DNA of 64,000 bases from NCBI GenBank assembly GCA_944470555.2, contig OX104127.1, positions 95,194,708-95,258,707 on the forward strand, given 5' to 3'. The notes below the pieces were generated by a model. It was given only the letters and a program-made list of their open reading frames with translations. It did no database searches and had not been told where the DNA came from. This stretch comes from Heterobilharzia americana (Eukaryota; Platyhelminthes; Trematoda; Strigeidida; Schistosomatidae). Positions 50,523 to 62,408 of this stretch are shown here, in pieces. The position numbers were made by a program, and so were the translations under genes. Position 1 is the stretch's first letter. Every line of letters begins with the position of its first letter.

Positions 50523-51778
50523 GTCACTGTCGATGTCATCCTACGCAAGTGTACACATTCATACACCCATCCTCACACCAATGTTGACAAGTTACTCCAC
50601 CTTAACAAGATCTAAAAAGCTTTGCGATTGCATATTTCAACTTAACTCTAAGTTGTCTTATTGACATGCATCACTGAAAGGAGTCTTTAGTGATTTTGAG
50701 AGGACTGCATCACAGTGAAGGTGGAGAGATCCTTGATCAATTCAGCCACATGATTGGTGCCGTGAACTGCTGCATAGCCATTCTGTTTATGATGTCAGGA
50801 AACACTGAACTAGCCCTGAAGAAGTGGTGGACACAAGCTTCCAATTAATCACACCAGCAAACGAAATCCTACCTCACTGGGTAGAATGTGAATTGATTCG
50901 AGTCAGTAATTAGTGAAATTCTCACGGAGAGAAATCAAGATTATGCGTGCACAAAGTCTGTTTGCAGTCATTGATTGGTGGAATCAGAGAGGGTGCATGA
51001 ACCGACTGACAACTGATGAGTAGCTGATAGATTTTAAAAAGTGCTGACATTGAAATAAACTTATGCAGTGGCAGTGGATGGTCACAACGAATCGGTAGTA
51101 AACACTGTAGAGGAGCTTCATGCTTGTTGGTGTACATCTGCAAACTGAATTTGCGAGCATGAGGAAACTACTGTGTTCTATCAGTAATCGGAACCTGCAT
51201 GGAACGGTTCTGAAGTCACAGACGTGACCACCATGAAGGGTGGAGGTATGCATGTTTGTTTTTGAAAGTGCGGTGTTCGAAAACATTATCCGGTTGGGAA
51301 ACAGGGATTCCACCACTTGTGATGGATCTCAAACTTAGGTTGACATTCTGCCTAACTATGATATGCCTCCTACATGAGAGGTAATTAGTTTCAGGGTAGC
51401 ACTCAATCCAGTAAATGGATGTTTGAGCCACAAATGAGTCGAAGTCTGTGTAAAGCTGAACGCTGAGTCTGTTCACTATGTTTGCACCAGTGACAACGAC
51501 TGCATGTTCCTATATCAGAATTTGACTGTAACAGTGGTGAATGTATCGAAGCTGATGTTTTTATGTTCAAGGTGGTGGTGGTGGGAGTGATTCGATAGAT
51601 AATATTGTAATGTGAACATTGATGTTTGCTTTCAATATTTCTTTTGTAGGGGATGCGATCAGGTGTCATATTTGTTCAGACTGCACAAATAGCATTGGAA
51701 GAATTGAGTCTGGTTGTGGAGCGTGTGGGGTAGGTGGAAGTTATCACCTGATTTGCCTATATTCATATTCATTTATTA
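50523..51778. repeat. Ly6 inverted duplication, right arm
   Basis: The counterpart of 42,041-43,296. The arms are separated by 7.2 kb and centre on about 46.9 kb. Confidence 0.95.
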
Positions 51779-53797
51779 TGTATTGAAACCGTCAGTGCTA
51801 GAGCCGAATTGAGATAAAATCTGATGGTCTGTTTAATTGATTTCTAATTAGTTGTTAGTGTGCAATGAATCACTACTGCTAGAGCAACTACTTAATTTGG
51901 AGAGAAGTCTACGATGATGTTACATTTACTGGTCATGAGTGTGTCTATTTACTGTGATCAAATAATAATTATGTAGTGGTGAATCATTTTCTATTGGGTG
52001 AAAACTTTAAAATGCTATAACGAAATAAAAAGTAACAAATGTGATGTGTTACGTCATGACTCAGATTCGCTTCAGTTGGTGGTATGAATAAAGAAGGACA
52101 CAGAACTATAAACATAAGAAAATGAATGTTTACCAATGTTGTGATAATATAGAAGAAAGAGGTTGGGGGTTAAAATGTGCAATTGGTGGTAGGAAAGTTT
52201 ATAAATAACGTGTCGAACTTATTGTGGACCAAAGTAAACAATACAGATACGCATATTTCTTCTGAACACATAGATCAGTTTTCTTACATAGACACCTACG
52301 GATATGATGCCTATTTGTCCACCTTTAGGGAGGTTAAATGTGACACGATATATCACATAAAAGGCGTGATCTGATGTCCGGTATCTATTGGATGTGATTG
52401 GACTGTACTCTTGACAAAGAGCAACAACAACAATGCAATCTCCCTTAAGGCGCACGACTGCACATCTTATCCATTGCCGAAGCCATGGGTATCAATGCAA
52501 GAAAACGTGTTCTGTGTTCAAAAGGAATAAATGTATATCCACTTTGTCCACCGTCGTCATAATAGGGTCAACAGGTTCTCTGTGAACTTTCCTACTACAA
52601 GTTGCATTCATTATGTGGTGTATGCGATTCACTGATTTGGTACAGTGCAGTTGCCAATCTCCTTCTATTATCACCTTCAAGAAGACAGTCAATGACGAAG
52701 GTAGATCAGTTTTGTTTGCATAATTTCATCAGCGTTGGTTCGAAGAAGATGGCACCCCTACTTGCATACTTTCAGAGGACAGTAATCGTCAATACTGAGT
52801 TCATGAAGGTGAAATAAACAGTGAACAGTATACTTTAGAAGCAATGTCCAATGCGGGCGAATTCAGGTCTTCGGTCAACAAACTCATGTTGACCTTCTAT
52901 TCAACAGGTTGACTAACAGATCATCTATTATTTACAGAGAATGAGAAAATTGGTTGAGGATGTCAACAGTCACACTGTTCATCAATCGGGTGCACACCCC
53001 ACTAGAATCACCTCCTCCACATCCGAATTTATGGTGATCACATAAAAGTACTCTCCACACTGTAATAATGTATCGAGAATGCATTTGCGATGCTGGTACA
53101 TTCAGATGAGTAGAATACTCAACCGTTTCAGCTGTCTGATCAAGTAAGAAATTTGCCTAGAACAGCGTTCCCTGAATCTGAATATCCTGACAATAGTGTG
53201 ACTATGCAAATGCCTAATGCAGGTAATACGCCGACGTGGAATCGATTGGACGATTTGGCTACAAACCATTCATGAATGAATTTTGAAACGAATGGAGGTT
53301 TGGTTATTTATTTGGCACCTGAAGCTGATAAATATGTGCACATGTTAGTAGCCTAATCTGGACTTTGCTTATTAGTTAATAGGATCTTGTCAGTGAGCAA
53401 GTGTGAGTTTTGAAGACAATGTCGATTTTGGAGTTCTGTCGATCACTGTGCAAAATATAATCGCAGATGACAATGGGGCCATGTATCGAGATGTGAACAC
53501 TATCTGAAAAGTCGACTGTTTAGAAGTCGATGTCGATTTAACTCTGTCCACTCTAAATAAACCGCAATATCATTTGTATTCAAATGCTAATAGTTCATTT
53601 CTTTTTCCTAGATCAAAAGAAATGAATATTCCACCGACAAATATTGTCTGACTAGCTGTGACGAAATCGTAGAAGGATCTGTGGTGTCGTGCTGCACAAC
53701 CGATCTGTGTAATGCAATGATGAAACTGAACATTCACACAAAGACTATCATATTTCTCTTAGTATTCGTGAGAGCTACTGCCTATATTCTATGGTGA
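51650..53797 (+). CDS. Ly6/uPAR (CD59-like) GPI-anchored protein, exon 2 and terminal exon
   Basis: Two exons make one complete three-finger (LU) domain. Exon A (51,650-51,729) follows TTTCTTTTGTAG, begins with two bases of a split codon and reads DAIRCHICSDCTNS ... SGCGACG, with five cysteines; its donor is GGG|GTAGGT. The intron is 1,882 bp. Exon B (53,612-53,797, stop TGA at 53,795) follows TTTCTTTTTCCTAG and reads IKRNEYSTDKYCLTSC ... VVSCCTTDLCN, with five more cysteines. Donor and acceptor are both phase 0. C-x2-C at the start and CC-x4-CN at the end are the Ly6 signature. The tail after CN is hydrophobic (TIIFLLVFVRATAYILW), as expected for GPI attachment, so the product should sit on the outer cell surface. 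Schistosomes express several CD59-like Ly6 proteins in the tegument; a complement-related role is not implied here. The first exon, with signal peptide, is not established. The domain is short for the family. Confidence 0.8.
51730..53611 (+). other. Ly6 intron
   Basis: It starts GTAGGT and ends CTTTTTCCTAG. The first 49 bp are shared with the inverted arm and the rest is unique. No exon-like cysteine-rich frame was found inside. Frames such as minus 52,219-52,455 have no recognised motif. Confidence 0.6.
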
Positions 53798-54802
53798 AGC
53801 AAAGAACCAAAGGATACTGTCCCATTGAACTCGTGTTTAGTACTATCTCATGACTTGTATCACAGTATAACCTCAGATAAGTGTTTAACCTTCTAATGTT
53901 TCCCTCATCCATTTGTGGTCTTTGTGTGTAGGTGACTTCTTTCAAACTGAATATTTTCACTTCTAAGATTAGCCGATATTTTACTTTCTCAACAATTTTA
54001 AAGTTGATGCCAATGCTAACTTATACATTATCGTTACGTAATATGATTGAAATATCATTCAAAAAAGTGACTGAATTGGAGCATGCTCAAAATTGTTTTA
54101 TTAATCCCTGTATGTGTGTCAGTTACTAGATATTTTAGTATAGAGCTGAATGTTTGTAGCTGTAAAGTGGAAAAAGCGTTAACCAACTGTGGCAATCAGA
54201 ATGATTTTCTTGTCAGTAAAATGTTAGATTGCCTTTTCACATAAGATACTGAAGTAGATGACTGAATCCTTGGAGTAAGTCACCAGAGAATAATTCATGT
54301 AGTGCATTAATCGTTGTCGAATAATCCATATGACATGATAGTGGTGTTGTCTATTGCTGAGATATCATAATCGCTCACTGTATTGACGCAGGTAATGTCA
54401 GCGGATCTCGATAGATCAGCACCTGCATTATCATAACTAACCACCCATTAGAGTGTTATGAAACAACACCTGAGTTATGAATAGATAGGGTACACTGAAT
54501 TCATCTATGGATATGCAAAAATGAAGTGTGAAGATCGAAACACAACTCTTGTCTTGTCGGTCCGTTGTTCGACCGGAATCACATGTCAGCTGTCACCAAT
54601 AAGGGTCACTTCAGTTAACACAGTCGACACATTCTTCTCGGTGAGACGACACATATGATGGATCCGGTTCTCATCCATAAAATAACACATCTCGCACATC
54701 CCGAAGACATCCTGAACATGAGCCGTTATCCTTCCCAACACTGGGACTTTGTTTACACACAGAAAGGAAACAGTTCATCAAGTGATTAGTTGCGATTTTA
54801 GT
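53798..54802. other. Ly6 3' flank, unassigned
   Basis: Probably 3' untranslated and intergenic DNA. No firm polyadenylation signal was chosen. It ends at the 3' terminus of a LINE. Confidence 0.45.
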
Positions 54803-57660
54803 AATAATAATAATTCACTTTATTCCAAACAATTTGTGGTACAATTTGGAATTCTCAGCGTGATATATATTGCAATAACAACAAAATATAAGTATGTACA
54901 TACTGCTTTGTAGCCTTTCGAATTGTTTTATTATAAAAATTTAAGTTATGTGGAGAATATTAAAAACGAAAAAAAATTGGATTGTAAGTTGAATTATTGA
55001 AATGAGATTTTTAACTGTCACAAAGTTGATGTGTGATTTCTGTTCTTTTTAAGAAGACCAGGAAAGATTAATGGGGAACAATATAGAAGAATAGATAAAA
55101 TGCAGGAATTAATAAACTGTAAAAGAGGCAGTTGAGTTATACCAGAAAGCCTCAATTTCTTTACGTAATAAGTTAAACGAAAGATTTTTTTACAAGTCAA
55201 ATATGGGACGACTAACAAAGGTCAGAAGTAAAACACAACCCAAGATAGTTCGCACTCGATTTAATTTCTGCAGAAATACCATTGATGCAGCAGGCGTCAT
55301 GAGATTTAAGCAGCTCACATAAGTCTCGTTTATGCCTGAGGCTAAAATTAACGGTCTGACATTTAGAGGAGTCTAGTTTGAGACCATTTGACAGAGACCA
55401 TTTACCAACTTCAGACAAGAATTCATTTAATTTCGAGCAATCCAAAGAAGAGTTTACTGGAATAGAAATCTTCAAGTCGTCAGCATACTTGATAAAATTA
55501 GTTTCAACAGAATAAGGCAAATTGTGCAAAAAAAGGAAAACAGAAAAGGAGAAAGTACAGCACCTTGAGGCACACCAGCTTCAGTAAGCAGTGAAGTGGA
55601 GCGCATCCCTTTATGAATAGTGTGCTGTTTCCTTTCAGAAAAATAACAATGCAGACACTTTGTAACCCATGGATCAGTGTGAGCTATGGCAAGCTTATTT
55701 AACAAAACTGGTCTAGGAACAGAGTCAAAGGCTGATGAGTAATCCAAAAAGGCACAACGGACATACTCAACACTTTTGTCGAGACCAGAAACAATATTAT
55801 GATGCAAGACAGTAGATGCATCTAAAGTACTCCTCCGGTGTCTGTAAGCAAACAGTTTTGGATCTCTGAAAGCCATCAATGAAGGCTCAATCACAAGCAG
55901 AAGTAATTTCTCCATTGTCTTTAGAAAAGGGGAAGTTATAACGATGGGTTGAAAAGTAACATCTGATCCAGAAGATAGCTTAGGCACAGGTAAAATTTTT
56001 ATCTGCTTCCAAATAGTGGGTATTATGTTTATAGAGAACTATACATTGAAGATATCTGTAAGTGGATGACATAAAATATCTGCACATTTTCTAAATATGC
56101 TACTAGAAACACCATCAGGACCTAAGCTTAGGGAGGGATTCAAAGACTTTAGACATTTAAATAAATCATTTGTATTGAAACCTGGAAAGCAGCTATCCAC
56201 TTGATTTTGCACATTAGGAAGGCTGAAATCAGCTTGCCGAAGTATAAATGACTTGTTTAACGCGCAGACATTCGAACGAGTTTCTATTGTCATCTGTTTT
56301 TTACCAGTAAGCTCTTTAAATAATTTCCATATATTGGAAGAGTTCTTACACGATAAGAACTCGTTGTATATAGTATTCAGACGTTGTATTTCAGACTTAA
56401 TTAGACAGTTAAGCCTTTTAACGCCAGGCTGATCTCTCGCCTTAACCTTTCCTTTTCTCTCAGAAGACTCTTGAGATGAGGAGAGGAAAGTCTGTCAAAT
56501 CTCATATAAATTGTTTCAGTAGGGCAACAGATATCGAGACAGAATCTGAGATACCTTGTGATATTGGTATTAGTGTTGTCTAAAACTTCATCAGCAAATA
56601 AATCCCAGTCCGTTTCTATAAGCATGCTTCTCAAACGTAATATATTTTCTTGTGAATAGCATCTGTATTGAACTTTCCTTGAAAGGTATGAAAAAGCTTT
56701 CTTGTATAATTTTCCGTACACTAGGCAAAACACAAACAATACAGTGGCCAGAATTAAGCAGTGGAGCCCGTTTACGGGCTTCATGTATGCCAGGTTCCTT
56801 TGTAAATGCAAAGTCTAAGGTGTTGTGAAGAAAAGAGTGGAAAAGTTAACCATATTTTTATGACCCAATGATAATAGAACACTGTAGTCACATGAGTTAA
56901 AATCACCGTAGACGATAGACAAGGAGTTTCCCAGAACTGGAGCAGCAAATCCAGTGAATTTATCAGCAAAAGTTGACAACTCTGAGAAACTGCAGTCAGG
57001 TGTGACATACATGTTTGTGATATATGTGTATTTGTATTTGCTCAAATGTTTGCGACGACATTTGATGGTAATGTACCCAATTTTTTCGTTAGAGAAGCAG
57101 AAGCATACATAGTTGGAGGACGATCAGTTAGTACTAATAAATGTTACTACACCACCACCACCACATTTCTTCTTCTAAAAGCTTAGATCTTGTTGAAATA
57201 ATTTGAAACCATCTAAGCAGACTAGGTCATCATCATACAGGTTATGAAGCCATGTTTCCTGCAGCATTATTACACCCGTGTTTTGATAAACATTTGTGGA
57301 CAAGAGTGACTGAAGGTAATCAACTTTATTCCGCAACGATCTGCAGTTTGTGCTAATTATTTCCGGAATAGTCATTTGATCTATGGTCATACGCTTCAGA
57401 GCTCGTTGCCATCCACCGTGGTGCTTCTTCTTAAATTTTCTATCAACTTGCGAAGCGATAGGTTGTAATGATTTTAAAAACGCGCGAAAATATACAATAC
57501 GATTGGTTGACATAATAAAACGATTAAAACAATATAGAAATAAGAAATTTGATGCAATATACTCGATGATAGTAAACCGTAGCCCAGAGTTCAAGCAGGC
57601 CACTCTTTGTTCCCCATATAATAAAATAGGTACATTGGATAACTGTCAACTGCGGTAATG
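54803..57660 (-). pseudogene. CR1/Jockey-like LINE, nearly complete ORF2
   Basis: Minus strand. The endonuclease starts near 57,603, with ISTNCRSLRNKVDYL and VIMLQETWLHN (57,370-57,240), then VYGDFNSCDYS (about 56,900). A linker follows (56,811-56,401). The RT has SLGPDGVSSSIFRKCA (about 56,130), FLDYSSAFDSVPR (about 55,730), AGVPQGAVLSPFLF (about 55,570) and catalytic KYADDLKI (about 55,490). A thumb region runs to 55,018. The 3' end at 54,803-54,816 is an (ATT)n run, usual for CR1-like elements. Frame breaks lie near 57,170, 56,815, 56,400, 56,040, 55,500 and 55,215. Catalytic residues appear intact, so it is a relatively young but inactive copy. It belongs to a lineage different from the RTE copies and the YAND fragments. 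No ORF1 is visible, so the 5' end may be truncated near 57,660. Confidence 0.9.
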
Positions 57661-59570
57661 CACTGCAGAAAATATGGTTTCAAATCTTTTGCATGACGCA
57701 TTCACGATGGAGTGTGAAACTCTGAAAGTTTAATGCCTTCAATAAATAGAATGTTTATCCTGCTGAGTCGTGGAAGTGACAAAATAGATCTGCGTCGTGA
57801 ATACAGAGGAAACTGAATACGTTTACAAATAACTCTTGTAACATGGCAGATTGATGAGTGACTGCAGGACAGCTAGGAGTACACACCAATGAGTTCTCAA
57901 CTTAATTCTTTCTTCACACAGATAAAAGGCTGCCAACGAAAATTTATGGTGTGTTGAAATATGTCATGTACATTCAAAGAGACATTTTAAAGTTCGCCTA
58001 AACAACGACTCAGTTAACCAGCTGGCGTCATTTGCATAAATGTGAAAGGTAGTTTTTTCAAAATTAGTGAAGTCTACTTACCTAATTCAGTTGTTCCTTG
58101 GGTGGTCTTCACAGCCAGTCTATTCAACTGAAGCGTGATTTGCGTCCATCAAGATAAATTTGAGTAGTGAACTTGACAGGATTATAAACACTGGACTGTA
58201 GCAAAATCAAAAAGAAACAAGTAAACATAAACTATTCAAAAGCGTTAGAGTGAATGACAAATGATATGAGTTCAAATACTCGTCATGCACCCCTCAATGA
58301 AAACAGTACGAGCAAGAATGTTCAAATGGAGTGTCCATGACAGTGAAAAATCCCTCCACTGATTATTGATTGCTAGTTAGATCCACTGGATACTCAGTGT
58401 TCTTCGTAAATCTAACAAATCATGCTAAAATATACACAAACTAAATTGTGACCGTCAAGCCCGGAAGTTCGCCTCCCTGGCTGCTTGCGACATTGTTACT
58501 ATTGAACAGTGTATTGTACAGTACTACCGTAGACAGTTGATAAGGTAATTGTGTTATAAAAACTGACTACCATCTCGAAGCCTGAAAAGTGAACACAAAG
58601 AGTGCAGGAGTACATAAACACATTTTGAAATCACCAATTTCATCACCTTAAGTGCAGACTAGTTGATTGCTGGATTGAACAGTAATATGTGTTTGACCTT
58701 TGTGCAACTAACGCACACTCGTTGAATATAAACACATACAGTCAACACTGTTCTACTGAGAGAAACACACACAGGTCGTCTTGAGTGCATTTTTGTTTCA
58801 CAAAGTGGAATCGAATATCATGTGGACTGAAACTCGATTTACATTCATGGGTATCAGTTAAGTAGGTGACATTCATTAATTAGTTTTTTCGAGCACACAA
58901 AGTGGCATGGTTGACATCATCTCCCAGTATCTAGATACAACAGTTGTTGAGGCCTGCTTGCAGTGCCGAATATCATGATCCATTGTTTTATACACTTCAA
59001 TCAGTTGATTTCACATTACCTAAGCGATTCTCAGTGTCGAATTCTCGTTGTCGATCGGTTAGTAGGCAGAAAACTAGGTAAGGTGGGTTAGGTGTAGAAC
59101 AACTACCTTGTGAAATGGCGATGCTGCGATCATTCAGAGTGAGTCAGTGGTTATTTTGCAGATGCGTTGGACAAGGTAACTGCTACTCAGTAGTCATCTT
59201 CTGCACGATTTCATCTCATCCACTCATCAATTTCAATCCTAGACTTTCTCGTTTGTGTGCAGTGATCTGGAAAGTAATTTATCCAACACATTAATAAGTG
59301 CAGGTAGAATATATTTTCATTTCTTCTCATGATCGATGATTAGTTCATTCAGACTGATGAGCTGGTGGATGAGTTTCAAGCACAATTCGTTCCAGTGGAA
59401 TCAAATAGCTGTTACTACAACAGAATTGTCTGCTGAAATCGTTTCAGTTATGTAGCATGCAGTCCACCATTCCGAAATAATCTCTACCAAGTAAATTTAT
59501 TAGCAGCATATAACACTGTACCCAGGCAATCTTTTCCATAGCCATCATAAAGAGCTGTCGGCCACAGATT
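57661..59570. other. Unassigned DNA
   Basis: Nothing recognised on either strand; there are no long frames. Confidence 0.5.
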
Positions 59571-59850
59571 CATTTTGTATCAGTTAACTACACATGTATA
59601 CTTTATTCATTTTTCTACTGTGTCATAGATTGAACCCGCATTACGTAATTACAATCTTATTTTCATGATACCCTGTTTATTCTCATACTCTATTCTAGGC
59701 TTATCCGGTATTACATCATGGCAATTTTGTCTCCATAACCCTTCGTTCAGTTTTCTACTCTGCCATACATTCATCCTGTATTACGTAATTACATTTAATT
59801 CCATAATCCTCTGTCTATTTTCCCACTCTAACCACAAATGTGTATTAATT
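59571..59850. repeat. 70-bp minisatellite, about 3-4 degenerate units
   Basis: TTACGTAATTACA at 59,641, TTACATCATGGCA at 59,711 and TTACGTAATTACA at 59,781 are spaced exactly 70 bp. Each is followed by a pyrimidine-rich stretch ending TATTC/TTTTC-TACTC. A weaker unit precedes at 59,571 (TTTTTCTACTGTGTCATA resembles TTTTCTACTCTGCCATA). A chance 74-codon frame crosses it. Confidence 0.7.
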
Positions 59851-62123
59851 AACTATTTTTGTCACTCCGGAAACAATCCGAGAATATAACAAGAAATATG
59901 GTTTTTCGGTGGTTATGGTTAGGATAGAAAGGAAGTTATGAAACTACGTTACATTTCAAATTTATGTTACTGACTGGCATACAACTAAACAAAAAAAATC
60001 ACATTTCTTCTGATTTTGATGGAGTCATATTCCATCTTATTGGCAACCAAAAACGTCAATTCATAAACCATTTACCTGGCCAAGTTTGCAATTATCTTTT
60101 TCACTAGAGTGCTACTCATCCTGCGTTATTTGCATACTAAACGCCTATTTATGTCTAATGGTTTTTATTATCATTCATTTTGTTACTGATTTACCCACCT
60201 CTCCAATATTCACATTTGATGCTGCCCTTGCATTACTTTTAGTTTTTAGGCTGATACCAGCCGCTGATAATGAGTAGTTGAAATCAACTTTTTTTACGTT
60301 GGTATTGGTATCCAGCAGATTTCATCAGAACACAGCGCTGTTGTCAATTCTTTCTCTAGTACTCTATCTCCCAATAAACATTTATTTGTCTTCTCCTGTT
60401 CAGTTAAGTAATATCACGCACACATCTCAGTCGTCTATATCATTTCTATATTCGCCTGATTCCCATTGTCATTAGATTTCCTTATTCGCATCGATTTTTG
60501 ATTTGGATACAGCTCTTTTGTCGTTTTGCAGGCTTTCAGCTTCACGAACCTTTCCAGTCCCTTTCTTGAACTTTGTGCTAACAAAACCGTCCCACTAATC
60601 GAGTTACATTGCATTGTACCCATTTAAATTCTTTGATTCATTTGAACATGTCTTCATCTTGTATCACACACTCTCACCTACCAACCTATATGCAGATTAA
60701 TGATGGAAGAAATTAACTAGTTCTAAAATAGCAAACTTGACTCACAAATATTTTTACTTGCTGAAGGGCTACCACCAGCAAGTTTTTGCATACTTTTAAA
60801 TCATCTCATCTTTCAGCTAAAATTATGAAATAACTCCTGGTTTCTATGTGTGATCGATGGCCTCATTGTACTGTTATTATTAACACAACCAACATGCTTA
60901 AATTATTATTTCGTGCAGATGTTGTGCAAAAAGAAAATTTGTTGAAGTCCTGCACACTGGAAATTTCACAATATATCAGCCATCTTGTCTCGAATAAAGT
61001 GATTATAACTAATATACATTTACATATTTATTTGTCTCCAGCCCTTCATGAAACATGGCGACTTCTTCAGACTTGACATATTAAACCACGTTTCACTCTT
61101 GACACATCTGTACTGTTAGCTACCTTAGCCTCGTGGATGATTTGTTGGAGCATTCAGTCGGTAATCTAGAAGCCACTGATTGAATCCTATCGCGATTCAG
61201 GATTCCATTTTTTCTTCGTCATCAGCCAACCGTCAATCAAGTCAGTCTATCAAGACAAAAATACCCTGGATAGTCCAATAAATATGGTACCATATTCACT
61301 TTTACACAAAACCATCACTGAAATTGGCTTTCGATCAAGCAAATGGAACACAAAACTACACTTTTCTTCAAAACAACCACCAGACAATGAAAAGTAGGAA
61401 TACTCAGGAAACAGCAGTAACTGGTGACTGAATTTAAAGTTCCACTTTCGCGATAGCATTATTAATGACTTGAAAGGTTAATGCCCTTCTGGTTTCTATT
61501 CATGAGCACATGTCCTAGTAGTACAATAACACTTCCCGAACCCTCAGATGATATATGAAAGCGTTATCAAATGTTCCGGTGTGTAACTGAAATTTCCGAT
61601 GCGCACGAAAATTACTCTCTGTGTTACTAGATCACTTTCGTTTCTGATGGTAAACAACCCATGTTATGGAGAAGAAGGTTGATGACCCATTTCTTACTTC
61701 TAATAGAGATAGTTGTTTCTGCTGTCGCACAACAGGATGACGTCATTATCATAGAAACCCATCGAAAACTACGCTGATAACAAAGATAACCAGGGGTAGT
61801 GGAATCGAATTTGACGTTTACAGACTACCGCGGAACGAACTCCATTAACTGTTTTCATAGCACCAAATCTGTCCCTTTTGTTTGCGCAGATTAATTTTCA
61901 ACTATTTCTTAGTTATTCATCACGTCCTGATAAAACTTCTGCTGCGAATTGCAAATTACCTTTACATTTGACACGTTTCTTATATGAAAGTCAGTTTGCA
62001 TCTCTACATGTCATGTAAGTGAGGAAATATTACATTGTGCATTAAGATGAATTTGACGTTATCAGTTTCATACAGAGACATTCTTCCTGTAGCATATATT
62101 CTTACATAGCGAAAAACGTATGA
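59851..62123. other. Unassigned, pyrimidine-rich in part
   Basis: No gene family recognised. Short frames at 60,086-60,475 and 60,846-61,076 have no motifs. Confidence 0.45.
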
Positions 62124-62406
62124 TCCGATATGTTCAAAGGAAAGCCTGCCAGATGGATCAACGAACAGCATTACTCTTGTCTATTCGATGGATACTACTC
62201 AACATCTCCAGCAAAACCATACGATATCCCTGAAAACATATATTTCTGTTTGAAAACATTCGTAGTCTCGGAAGGCAAACATTTCGTATTGAGGGAGTGT
62301 TATGCTATCCAAATTCGAATGAAATCACAGAAGTCAGGATATCTAGGATGTCATAAGTGTAATCACTGTTTCAATGTGACTAAAGGATATATACTCAATA
62401 TATTTT
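62124..62406 (+). CDS. Possible exon of a quiver-type Ly6 or other cysteine-rich secreted protein
   Basis: A 92-codon frame from ATG 62,130 (in-frame TGA at 62,121) with six cysteines spaced like the middle and end of a quiver/sleepless-type Ly6 domain: YSCLFDGYY, then PENIYFCLKTFVVS, then FVLRECYAI, then LGCHKCNHCFN. In that family an xCxKxxx(V) strand, an R-x-C-Y/G segment and a closing C-x2-C-x-D-x-CN are usual; here the closing part is CHKCNHCFN. No signal peptide is encoded, so if real this is an internal or terminal exon. An AG at 62,138-62,139 would give a phase-1 acceptor, but the pyrimidine tract is poor. The frame ends at TGA 62,406. The family call is inference from spacing only and could be chance. 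Confidence 0.35.
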
Positions 62407-62408
62407 GA

